Shown here in pieces: positions 11,754-22,758 of a stretch of 64,000 bases of DNA (positions within the stretch are counted from its first letter, which is position 1; each line of letters begins with the position of its first letter). The translations under genes were made by a program, and so were the position numbers. The notes under the pieces are model-generated. The model was not told the origin of the DNA and did not search any database. It saw nothing but the letters and a program-made list of their open reading frames with translations. The DNA lies in contig NW_026267104.1 in the NCBI RefSeq assembly GCF_014633365.1, positions 6,446,587-6,510,586 on the forward strand, in the 5' to 3' direction. This DNA comes from Diospyros lotus (taxonomy: Eukaryota; Streptophyta; Magnoliopsida; Ericales; Ebenaceae).

Positions 11754-12414
11754 TCATATATAATATATAATAAAAGGAAGACAATGAGCTTCATATGATC
11801 AAATATTTTAAAAAAGTGGTTATATTTGTAGCAAAAATAACTTATATACAACCAAAAATAAAAGGAAAAAAAAACTTATATACTTTAACTATAAATCATA
11901 CGTATAAAAAATATTTATGTATAACTTTCCTTTACGGTTATTTTTCATTTTTAAAATTAGAGTTTTTTTTATAGAATAAAATGATAAAATTATCATTTCA
12001 AGCCAACCGAAAAGGTATAATTAGAGGTTCTTATTTTGCAAATGATTTAATGGATAAGTTTTGAGCACTGGATTACATTTTAGGTATAATTAGAGGTTCT
12101 TAGTTTTGAGTGAATATATTATAAATTTTATAATATTTATTTATAAATAAATATAATATAATAAATAAATAAAATTATAAATATTTTGTCAAGTGACCTA
12201 CTTAATGTGTTAATTATTCTTTAGCATATTGAATTAAAAGTGTTCTCCATTAACATGTTGAATAGCAAATAATTAATTAAACTTAAATTTTAATAAATAA
12301 TTAAGAATTAAAAAAATTATAATTATCAATTCAGTTAAAATTATTTAAAATAACAAATTTATTTTTTTATTTTTAAATTAAATTATCCCGTGTATCACAC
12401 AAGTTCATCACTAT
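11754..12414 (+). mobile_element. Probable decayed Helitron downstream of gene C
   Basis: The left end begins TCATATATAA, matching the repeated start at 16211 downstream of gene D. The right end has a weak stem (CCCGTGT / ACACAAG) followed by TTCATCACTAT, where the copy at 47334-47337 keeps the diagnostic CTAG. The interior is AT-rich and shared in part with 16211-16534 (left part) and 46990-47337 (right part). No Rep or helicase is present, so it would be non-autonomous. Confidence 0.4.
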
Positions 12415-13554
12415 TATATATATATAAATTGACCCAACCCATCCACCCCCCGATCAGACGGCGGCTATAGCTGCGACATGAGCCAAGGGATTCGCCCACT
12501 CACAAAATCTGAGTGTCTTTTGGACCCAAATCCAAATAAGGGAGAAAAATATAAATACCCACTTTCATCTCTTTACGCAACTAATATGGGACACACACTC
12601 ACACTTACACACACACTTGAATACACAACATTTCCCAATCGTCATTCAATGTTTGGGATTTGATCGTCTCTTATTGTCTTGAGCTTTACCACCACATCTT
12701 TGATATCCATCCTTTCTTCAGCCGATTCTTCAGAGCATTTCAATGCCAGTTCCAGGATGGATGACGCGCACTTCACCTTTGCCTCAAATTCCTCTTCCTC
12801 TATCAACCTTGCATCCACAACTTGATGAACAGTACTGCTATCCAAGGCCTCTTTTACCCAATCTCTCAAGCTCAAATCCGGACCGAACATTTGATCAGTG
12901 GGCCTTTTCCTTGTAAATGTTTCCATCAATGTAATCCCAAAACTATAAACATCTGATCTTGCCGACACTGATCCTTTCGATCTATATTCTGCATGAAGAA
13001 CTAGGATTTAACTTCTTGAAAAGAACGTTCATGAGAAAATTGATAGAAAAGCAGCCAGCATAAGTATTATTAAAATGTAGTAAAAGATAGAAGCATAACC
13101 TGGAGCTGAGTACCCACTCGTGCCTAGGTTGCTGGTTTGAGCCACACTCTCCTCATCCTTGGAATAACTTGTAATGCCAAAATCACTCAAGTGTGCAACC
13201 ATATCTTTGTCTAGCAGAACGTTGCTTGGTTTCAAATCACAGTGAAGCAATGGTTTATGGTGGAGATGATCAAGTGCAAGTGCTGCATCTATCATTATCC
13301 CTAACGTTTTCCCTATATCCAGGAAAGAGTCAAGAGAATAGAGCCACTTCTCAAGGCTGCCATTCAGCATGTACTCCAGTACATACACACATTGTATCAA
13401 ATTAACAAAACTCTTATACTCACAGAATGTACAAGAGTGGTCAAATCACTTATTAGTCATTTTATCAAACATATGGTGTACTTGTACAGTTAAAACATAA
13501 TCAATAAATCTAAGCAATAAGAGTAAAATCAATTTAGGGAAAAAAACAGATTGG

Positions 13555-13820
13555 CATCCCTACAATGAGGTTTTGGATTTGGCGGGAATAAAGAGTTGGT
13601 TCTTCGTTGATCAAATTGATGTACCAAAGGTGTTTGAACTGTCAAATTGTCGCGTCGTGGGTTTGTCTTGGGGAAGAAACAGATTCTCTGCAATGAGGTT
13701 TTGGATTTGGCAGGGATAAAAGGTTGGTTCTTCATTGGGATTGAAGGCTTTGGATTTGGATTTGGCGGGGATGAAGGGTTGGTTATTCGCTGGGATTGAA
13801 GCTTTGGAGTGGATTTGACG
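13555..13820. repeat. Degenerate tandem repeats within the gap of gene C
   Basis: The motif GGTTTTGGATTTGGC followed by GGAATAAAGAGTTGGTTC recurs three to four times with drift, around 13567, 13698 and 13748. It has no similarity to LRR-RLK exons that I can see and explains the Pro/Asn-rich false ORFs on the minus strand. Confidence 0.55.
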
Positions 13821-13909
13821 AGAATTGACAAACAAAACTGAGTTGCTCTAAGGATTTAACTCGAAAGATTCTTCCTTTTGGAGTGGGTTTGCATGAGAGG
13901 GAGGATTTG

Positions 13910-14384
13910 CACTACAGTAAAAACTTAAGTGTTTGGAGGCTAATATTCAGGGCTTGCACAGTGAAATTTTTTTGCCATCAAATGTTTCTTGCTCATTTTT
14001 TTATATTTTTTAATTTTTATTATTTTTAATTTAAAAAAATAAATTTATCAATTAACTACAATTTAATAATTTTATAGCAAAATCTTATTTTTTAGCTACG
14101 CAATTTAGGATCGTAGATAAAACTTTGGTATTGAAAAATTATATTTGGTGGCAAAAAAATTGACTCATTTAAATTGTCTACAATTTAATAATTATGCAGC
14201 AAAATATATAACTTTTAACTATGAAATTTATAGCGTAGTTGAAATTTTCGTAGCTAAAAACTATATTTAGTGAAAAAAATTTTAACTCCTTTAAATTGTC
14301 TATAATTTAATAGTTTCGAAACAAAATATTAAGAAATTTGCTACATAGAAAAAAAATCGTAACAGAGAGATTGTTTTGTTATAG
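13910..14384. mobile_element. CACTA-like MITE abutting the gene C relic
   Basis: The left end CACTACAGTAAAAAC is the classic plant CACTA terminus. The right end TTTTGTTATAG is a decayed inverse of it, and TTG flanks both sides (13907-13909 and 14385-14387), as expected for a 3-bp target. The inside has about three diverged direct repeats of roughly 125 bp (14050-14340) built on TAGCTACG and AAATTGTCTACAATTTAAT, resembling subterminal repeats of this superfamily. No transposase is present. The right terminus has probably lost two bases. Confidence 0.5.
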
Positions 14385-14540
14385 TTGGTGGCGAACACTG
14401 CAAGTGACTCCAAGCCAGTCACAAACTGGGGGGTCGCTAGTCCAGTTTCAGAGCAAGGCATCGGCAGGATCAAAAGTTATAAGGGATTTCAAAGCAAGAA
14501 GAGCTGATTGATCAGTGTCAATAATGCTGGGTGCTGTTCT

Positions 14541-15077
14541 TGCCAAGGAAGCTTCAACTTCAAGACATGGACAGTAATGCGCTTAAAACGTGGTGACATG
14601 TAGAAGAAGAAAACATGTTTTCTCCATGAATGATATTGGAAATCTTTTGGATCAATCTCTTTGAAAGATGCACAAATGGAAATGTGTAAAGCCAACAAAA
14701 CAGATTTGATCTAATGAGTAGGGAAGCAGTAAGTTTAAAGAGGGAAACGAAATTGTAAATATAGTTAGTTGTCAAGTTTGTCTAAAGCCAGCCGGCCGCT
14801 AGAACATTCTGCTTCCTCTCTGTCCTATACCATCTCTCTAATGGGCCTTGGTCGTATTGATTGTAAGATTGGTGGGATAGAGACTCCAGGAGATAGGTCA
14901 GCAAAAAGTTGAGCGATATATCGGTTAGTCTAGTAGATCATGAGTTTGATTTTTCTCTTACGAAAGGATCAAAGATCCAACCTGTAATTTAATTCTTTCT
15001 ACGTAATCGAGGGTATAAGCATAGAAGACCGCACAAAAACGATAATCCCAAGATTAATAGAATAGAAATTCAAATTC
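14541..15077. other. Spacer with possible SINE remnant
   Basis: No gene seen. Around 14900-15062 the sequence ends with ACGATAATCCCAAGATTAATAG and carries a box-B-like GAGTTTGATTTTT. It resembles the segments near 1061-1250 and 37840-38025, which share a tail of the form AACAATAATCTCAACACTA. This may be a decayed tRNA-derived SINE family. The A box is not convincing. Confidence 0.35.
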
Positions 15078-15082
15078 ATGTT

Positions 15083-15890
15083 TGTTGAGCACTGATACTC
15101 AAACCTTAGGGTTTAAATCAGAATATCCCAATCACATACACACAATCAAACAGAAGGAATGGAAAGCTTTAACAGTCATTCATGCGAAACAGAGGTAAAC
15201 AGAACTGAAACGAAAAAGCGAAAAGAGACACAAGATTTTTACCGTGGTTCACCCAAATAGGGCTACGTCCACGTTGAGCTCCAATATGGAGAGCTCACTG
15301 CACTTATGATTGAATCAAAAATACACCTACAGAAAAACCCCTCAATCTCTCTGTACTTATAGTGGTTCGAGAAACACAAAACTTGCCCAATAATCACTCA
15401 AAAAGATTAAGAGGCAAAAAACCCTATCGAACCATATAACTATAAAGCTATACAAACATTTACAGAGAAAGAAAGAAAGGAACCGAAGCAAACCAGATAA
15501 CCCTAGGTCGGAGACGAAGGGTATCTCTCTCTTCTCGAACCCTATTCTCTTCTTTGATTGATTTTTGCCTCTTTCGCCTTAAACGTCTGCTCAGACCATA
15601 TCCCGAGGAGAAGATAAATAGTGACGATTGAGGGCTGGGATCATGTCTCATAAAGCATGGATGGATGGCTCGGATCAGATCGTGCAAGCACGATATTCTA
15701 ACAGAACAAAAGCATACGGACAAGAGAGAAGAGGAGAGGGGTAGATAATGCAACCGGGCGCCATTAGCGGACAGCTGGTGGTTGCCACGTGCTGCCCTCC
15801 AATTGGCTGCTAGATGGCAGCTCAAGGTTGCAGCACGCGGCCCTCCACCTGCTTACCCCAACGACATCGTTTGGGGCTTCAATAATAACA
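15083..15890 (-). mobile_element. Solo LTR of a Ty1/Copia element, 808 bp
   Basis: The + strand begins TGTTGAGCACTG and ends CTTCAATAATAACA, with a perfect 5-bp target duplication ATGTT at 15078-15082 and 15891-15895. On the minus strand it contains GTGGACGTAGCCC and GTGAACCACGGT, motifs also found in the LTR of the Copia element at 51228-55335 and in the solo LTR inside gene D. No internal region remains, so it is a product of LTR-LTR recombination. Confidence 0.85.
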
Positions 15891-15895
15891 ATGTT

Positions 15896-17577
15896 CAAAC
15901 CAATGCATTATGCAGCAATCAAAGGTCCCACTTTCTCAATCATTTGGATTGGTCATTTCGTCTTGTTATTTATATTTAACATTTAAAATTGTAAATTCTT
16001 TTCTTGTTATATAATTGTTAGAAACATTTAAATTTGAGCCTAAATTCACATTAGATTTGGACTTAAAATGATAGAAAACTTCTCTATATAATCTTATTCC
16101 TGTTTTGGAAAGAGTAGCCATTCAAATGGTAAAAATTATAATTTTTTTAGATATGAAAAGATAAACTGATTCATTTACTATAAAACATTACTTAATACTT
16201 ATCAAATGTATCATATACAACAGAAGGAAGACAATGAGCTTCATATGATCAAATATCTTAAAAAAGTGGTTATATTTGCAGCAAAAATAACTTGTATACA
16301 ACCAAAAATAAGGGGAAAAAAAACTTATATACGGTAACTATAAATCATACGTATAAAAAATATTTATGTATAACTTTCCTTTATGGTTATTTTTCATTGT
16401 TATAATTAGAGTTTTTTTATAGAATAAAATGATAGAATTATCATTTCATGCCAATCGAAAAGGTATAATTAGAGGTTCTTATTTTGCAAATGATTTAATG
16501 GATAAGTTTTGAGCACTGGATTACTTTTTAGGTATACGGTAATATTAGCCTTGCAAGGTGTATCTGTTGTGTTGTGGCTTTCTTCGACTGCCCGTATATT
16601 GTACGAAATTAAGTCCCTGTATTTCATCCAGAATCATCAGAGTGTCAACCAATGCCACTTATTAGCGAACAACAAAGATCAATTAAGCTGACATGAAAAG
16701 TGGACTCTCTGATTTTCCTGTTAGCACAGCAATAAAATCCGACTATAGCAACAGCAACCACAACAATTGGAAGTTTCACAAACCCAACTAGCAGGCAACA
16801 ACAATATAGAAATATATCTGTATCTTGTAACAGCAAGAAGATTCAACACAAAATAACCGGAACGAGAGTCGAACTGAAGAGATACAAGAGGCTGAGAATT
16901 CAAGCCAGCAAGTCGTCGAAACAGCAGATCTGAAAACGGAGACAGCTGTCGAAGCACGTCAGAAGTGATGTCCTGAAAGCAGACACGCCCCGTACCAGTT
17001 ATCACAGGCTACGGCATTTGCTTCGCAGGACACAATGACCAGCCCGGCGATGGCAGCCACGACGGTGGGCTCTAGCAGAACTCTGAGGGACTGGCTGTCC
17101 ACGACCAAAACATCGAACAAGAGAAAGCAACAGACAAAATGGGCTTCGATGCCCAGACACTGAGGGAAACCGGCCTTATATGGGGTTTTGGAGACGCTCC
17201 AATTGACGTCGGCATTAAACATCTCCATAAATATCCGATATTTGAAGCAATCGAATAGTCGAAGAAATAATGGACGGAATCCCGCACGCCTGGAAATCAG
17301 ACTATTGCTGGGAAGAAGCACAAAAATAAATGAAAATAATTTTATTTTCCTTATATAAAAATATATATATAAATTGACCCAACCCGCCCAATCAGACGCC
17401 GGCTGCAGCAGCGACATGAGCCAAGGGGTCAGCCTACTCATTAAATCTAATGTCCTTAAGACCCAAATCTAAGTGAGAGAGAGAAATATAAATATCCACT
17501 TTCATCTCTTTACACAACTAATATGAGACACACACTCACACTACACACTTGAATACACAACATTTCCCAATCGTCAC
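15896..17577. other. Downstream region of gene D with an 810-bp unexplained insertion
   Basis: 16211-16534 repeats 11754-12084 from downstream of C. From about 17345 to 17577 the sequence matches the region just after genes C and E. Between them, 16535-17345 is unique in the window, less AT-rich, and not transposon-like at its edges. It has overlapping frames on the minus strand (up to 160 aa), none with a motif I recognise. It may be a retroposed or captured gene fragment. Confidence 0.5.
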
Positions 17578-20500
17578 TCAATATTTTTTAGGGATTTGAT
17601 CGTCTCTTATTGTCTTGAGCTTCTCCACAACATCTTTGATATCCATCCTTTCCTCAGCCGATTCTTCAGAGCATTTCAATGCCAGTTCCAGGATGGATGA
17701 CGCACACTTCACCTTTGCCTCAAATTCTTCTTCCCCTATCAACCCTGCATCCACAACTTGATGAACAGAACTGCTATCCAAGGCCTCTTTTACCCAATCT
17801 CTCAAGCTCAATTCCGGACCGAACATTTGATCAGTGGGCCTTTTCCTTGTAAATGTTTCCATCAATGTAATCCCAAAACTATAAACATCTGATCTTGCCG
17901 ACACTGATCCTTTCAGTCTATATTCTGCATGAAGAACTAGGATTAACTTCTTGAAAAGAATGTTCATGAGAAAATAGATAGAAAAGCAGCCAGCATAAGT
18001 ATTATTAAAGTGTAGTAAAAGATAGAAAAGCAGCCAGCATAAGTATTATTAAAGTGTAGTAAAAGATAGAAGCATAACCTGGAGCCGAGTACCCACTTGT
18101 GCCTAGGTTGCTGGTTTGAGCCACACTCTCCTCATCCTTGGAATAACTTGTAATGCCAAAATCACTCAAGTGTGCAACCATGTCTTTGTCTAGCAGAACG
18201 TTGCTTGGTTTCAAATCAGTGTGAAGCAATGGTTTATGGTTGAGATGATCCAGTGCACGTGCTGCGTCTATCATTATCCCTAACCTTTTCCCTATATCCA
18301 GGAAAGAGTCAAGAGAATAGAGCCACTTCTCAAGGCTGTCATTCAGCATGTACTCCAGTACCAAGGCTTTGAAATCAGTGTTAGAGCAAAAGCCAATGAC
18401 CTTAGTAAGATTTTGATGGTAAATTTTGCACAGAATTTCACATTCTGCATCAAAATTCTTGAATGCAATACGCTGCAGATTGAAGACCTTTATGGCCACG
18501 ACTTTCCCTTTCAGAGTCCCTTTGTACACTGAACTAAACCTCCCTGTGCCTAGCAAGTGTCTTTCATCGAATCCATTAGTAGCTCGTTCAATTTCTTGGT
18601 GTGTAATTCTTGAAGTTGGAAATTGATGTTTCCGTCGCCGTCTGAGAAGAAAAAATGCACAGCAAACCACTACCATCAAAAGTGCAATCCCCAAGAAAAC
18701 ACAGAGAAACAACAGCAAACTTTTTGGTCTGTCATGGCACTTGGACCGAACGTGAGGGCACAATTTTCCATTTGGTAGAACGCTGTCACTTCCAAACCTG
18801 TATTTCCATTCTTGATCAGTTTTCACACTCAAGCAATTACCTGATGCGTTAAAATAACGAAGAGGAAGTTGCAGCAGTGACATGGGAATCTCTCCAGTGA
18901 GAGAATTACCGGACAGATCTATGGACCACAGCTTTACAAGGTTGCCAAATGACTCTGGAATTTGTTCGCTAAAATTATTACTTGCCAAGGAAAGATAGGC
19001 CAGGTTTGGCAGACCACCAATAGCGCTAGGAATATTGCCGGAGATTCGATTGTTCGACAGATCTATTAGAGTGGCACCCGTCAAATTCCCAATGTCCTGG
19101 GGGAGAGAGCCAGTGAAGGAGTTGTAGGACAAGTTAAATTCAGAGAGGTCTGTGAGTCTCCACAGACTTACTGGTATTTTGGATGTAAAATGGTTGGAGG
19201 TTAGATTAAGGGATCGTAAAGATGTAACATTTCCTAGGCAGTCTGGCAATCGACCAATAAGGTGATTTCCACCCAAATCTAAAGAGGCCAAATATGCTAA
19301 TTGGCATAGATCTTCTGGAATCAACCCGTGCAGAGCATTGTTGGGAAGAACAAGTTTGTCGAGTTTCCATGATCCACTGAATGTATTTGGAAGGGATCCA
19401 TTCAAGTAATTGTTGTTGAGAAACAAGGATTCCAGACTGCTTATATTGCCAATTTCCTTGGGAATATTGCCTGTGATCCCACACTTAGATGCCACAAAAG
19501 CGTTGAGTTGGGCACCAGAAAAATTCCCGATGGAAGACGGAAGGCGGCCATTCAATGGATTGTTATTTATATACACCCTTTTCAGTTTCTTACAGTTTGT
19601 CAAGGAAGTGATGAATCCCAGTTCTGGAGGAGGCGAAGGTGATCCAATGACAAGAATGTTTTCTGTGAAGCTCAGGCGGTCAACGGGTCCTGGTCCACCT
19701 TGGAGATTGTTTTCTCCCAAACTCAGATATTCTAGTTATTGTGGGTGAAGCATCAAAACGCTGTCGTCTTTTGGAGGGCATTTTAGGCAACCTCAGCAAT
19801 CTAAAGGCGCCTTCTGATACCCGACGCCCCTTGATTGTCCTTGCTCTGCCCAATGCCTCTCTCGATTGTCCTTTCTGCCTTTGCTGTTAATCGTGTTCTA
19901 CGATTATCTAAGGACCATCGATGCTGCCTTTATCAACCTCAATCCCAGCCGCTCAAATCTCATATAAATGGTATAATGCCTCGGGATGGTGAACAACACA
20001 GAAAGATCAAAGAAAGAAAAGAGAAAGAAAGGGATTATTGGGTTAGGGTTTTTTTGCTTTGAGTAAGCTCTGTTTATCTTTGTATAGACTACTCTTCTTG
20101 TCGTAATCTCTGGTTCTTAAGTTTGCTTCTAATGTGTATTTGGAGATTGTGAGGCTGTTTTGTTAGAAGAACCATTGATGTACAGTTTACTTAACCCTAC
20201 TCGATATAGTGCAGTGAGCTCTTCCTTACTGAGCTCAACGTGGACGTAGCCCATTTCGGGTGAACCACGGTAAATTTCTTGTGTCCTCGTTTTGCTTTTC
20301 AGCTCTTTTATTTCTGTTTAGGGTTTATGTGTTGGTTGCTAATGGTTTCTGTTATGCTTCTTGTTCTATCGAATATGTTTGAGATTCTGACTTGTTGAGT
20401 TTTCCGCTTGGTCCAACACTAGTGCTCGTAAATTCCCAAGTGAATCAGGAATGGGACCTGTGAAGTTGTTGGAGTAGAGTCCAGGGATGCTCCCACTGAG

Positions 20501-22589
20501 TCGATTTCCTCCAAGATAAAGAGTTTCTAGATTGCAAGGCAAATTTGGTGGTAGATTTCCCGTAAGGTTATTTTCTACAAGTGAAAGCATTTCCAAGGTT
20601 GACATGTTGAAGATTGAAGTGGGAATTTTCCCTGACAAATAATTGAAGTTGATCGCTAAAATCTCTAAGCTTGAAAGAGCACCAATCTCATCTGGTATTT
20701 TGCCTGCCAAATCAAATAAAAACACGAGGATAATTGGTAGCACTTCCAGAAATGAGTCATTTCTTTTGTTCTCTAAAGGTGATAAAGAACATAATCACAA
20801 AATGGTCTTCATTTGTAAACTCGCCCAATAAGGACAAAATGTTACCTAACAGATGGTTATCACTGAGGTCAATCTGTGTGATTGAAGTACTCCAGTTGCC
20901 GATTTCTTTTGGTAAGCCACCACTGAGTTTATTTGAGTGAAGATTAAGCACTTTCAATGAAGACAAGTTAGAGATGAATGATGGTATGCTTCCATTGAGG
21001 TTATTGTTCTCCAAGGCTAGGACCTCCAAATAAATTAGATTACCCAACTCGTCTGGAATTCTTCCTGCAAGAAAAAATGCCTTTGAAGGACCTGTTCCAA
21101 ATTTTGATACACGAAACGTGTTGATACGTGTTGATAGCTACATGCGGGCTAAAATTGCTATCGCAAAAGGCTAATTGTTTATAGTTGTGACCAAGTTTTG
21201 AACTTCCTTGTGGGCAAGCTCACACAAATTCATTTATAAATTATACCAAATGATCAAAATAATATGGAAAAATATTTTAAATTATTTATTAATTTTTTTA
21301 GAATATATTAAGAACTTAGAAATTATTCTTTTTATCTGTAAGGGTACTAAATAAATTTATTTTTGAGGAGGAAAGATAAATTTATTTGAACATACTTATA
21401 AGAAATATTTTTAGTAAATTATCAAATAAATTTAATAAATATAATAAAAAATATCTTTTCCTAAAATATTTTATATTTTCCCACTTTTTGTTAATTGTTC
21501 ATATCTCAATTAACAAACACTCCTCCAGTGTAAATGATTTGTGAGCTACTAAGCATTTCCAATGAGTTTGCTCGGTACACACCCGAAAGATCGTAACTTC
21601 GGGCCATATTCGATAACCCAAAAATAAGAACACAATTAAGTAAAAATGAATGGAAGTCTACCTGTCAACATGTTGCCACCAAGAGCCAACTCCTGGAGCA
21701 TGGTCAAGTTCCCAAACCCAGCGGGTATCTCCGACTCAAAGCTGTTAAATGACAGCGACAAGTTCTGAAGCTTTGAGCATTCAGCTAAACTGGAAGGGAA
21801 TTTGCCTACTAGGTGGTTCCATGACAGCCGAAGGAATTTAAGATTTGGAAGAGAACGACAGAGATCTTCAGGAAGCATGTCAGATAGGCTATTGTATGAA
21901 AAATCAATATGTTCCAGCGATGGGATGCCGTACATGGTTCTTATATTACCCGTCAGCTGATTGGACTGCATGTCCAAACTCTTCAGTTTACTAAGATTGC
22001 CAATCTCTTGTGGAATGTCTCCATTTATTTGATTAAACGAGACGTTCAAATACTCCAAGTTTGGACTAAAACTGGGGGAAGCTGGGAAACCTGCGAAATT
22101 GTTTCGGCCAAGGTTCAAGTACTGCACCTCGGGCAATTCTACCAACCATTCCGGAATCTCTCCACTGAATTGGTTGTGTTCAAAATTGATTAATTTCAAC
22201 CGACGAAGATTAGCCATTTCGTCAGGAAGAGGGCCCTTGAAAGTGTTGTTGCTGATGTCGAGTCGGGTGAGCGAAGAGAGGTCCCCCAGCTTTGGGGGAA
22301 TGGTACCTTGTAAGCGCATGTTTGGAATTTCCAGGGCTTCAACTCTTTGGGGGGTGCTCTCACTGCAAGTAACTCCAACCCAGCTGCAAACTGATGAGGA
22401 TGAGGATGAGGATGTGGTGGTCCAGTTTTTATCCAAGACATGTTGGGGATCGAACTCTACGCTATCTTTAAGTTCTAGAAGAGCGTATAGATCAGTATCG
22501 ATGCCTTGTGCTGCTGAGCAGGTTGCTGGGATGTGCAGCAGCAGCAGCAACAACATGATGACAACAAAGATATGGAAGCATTCCTCCAT
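17578..22589 (-). pseudogene. Long LRR-RLK D: four-exon receptor kinase broken by a solo LTR in exon 3
   Basis: Exons on the minus strand: 21662-22589, 20846-21064, 18079-20703 (interrupted) and 17578-17924, all with GT-AG borders matching gene E. The start ATG is at 22589; the upstream GTG at 22595 is not a plant start. Exon 3 contains a 682-bp Copia LTR at 19737-20418. The reading frame meets a stop inside the LTR (20366-20368), so the transcript could make only a 494-aa secreted LRR protein, about 20 residues of it from the LTR. The downstream part remains open: LRRs, a transmembrane helix, a glycine loop GTGRFSSV, HTDLKPSN (the Arg position is Thr), DFG and the kinase end. Relative to E, D lacks 12 and 3 codons in the LRRs before the LTR and keeps one extra 24-residue LRR after it. 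A recent pseudogene, or an LRR-only decoy, is possible. Confidence 0.9.
19737..20418 (+). mobile_element. Solo Ty1/Copia LTR inserted in exon 3 of gene D
   Basis: The element starts TATTGTGGGTGAAGC and ends TTGGTCCAACA, flanked by a perfect duplication CTAGT (19732-19736 and 20419-20423). Gene E has the uninterrupted exon at this point. Its start aligns with the LTR start of the element at 51228-55335 (both have GTGAAG followed by CTCAA or ATCAA), and it holds GTGGACGTAGCCC and GTGAACCACGGT. It lies in sense on +, opposite to gene D. Confidence 0.9.
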
Positions 22590-22758
22590 GGGCACGTGAG
22601 CTGCTGAGTTACAGGGAAGAAGTGGAGGGAAAGGGCAATACTAGTTGCTTAATAAGGCATTTGCACAGAACAGAGACATTTGAAGGGCAGCCACATCGCT
22701 TACCGGTTTCACCGCTTATAAGCTCTGTTTTTAGTTTATAGGTTATACAGCTTATTTT

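Larger units (their letters stand above)
12642..14540 (-). pseudogene. Long LRR-RLK C: truncated relic (kinase part plus detached N-terminus)
   Basis: The last exon (12642-12988) and part of the kinase exon (13100 to about 13384) are colinear with genes D and E, with an intact GT-AG intron at 12989-13099. They encode the HCD loop, DFG and the kinase C-terminus. Homology stops abruptly after 13384, so the glycine loop, transmembrane segment and LRRs are missing. At 14388-14540 on the same strand, an N-terminal LRR cap can be read, including TDQSALLALKSLITFDP and, after an in-frame TGA at 14448-14450, NWTSDPPVCDWLGVTC. It is too diverged from D and E to be their recent copy. The two pieces are probably remains of one or two receptor genes with the ectodomain deleted. 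It is not functional as it stands. Confidence 0.8.

Noticed and set aside
15460..15825. 121-aa frame on -
   Set aside because: It lies wholly in a solo Copia LTR and lacks any domain.
16959..17441. 160-aa frame on - after gene D
   Set aside because: No motif recognised; other frames overlap it; its first part reads through sequence shared with noncoding flanks of C and E. Kept only as an unexplained insertion.
22099..22599. Antisense frames over the first exons of D and E (also 56040-56537)
   Set aside because: They are shadows of the LRR coding strand, explained by its codon bias.
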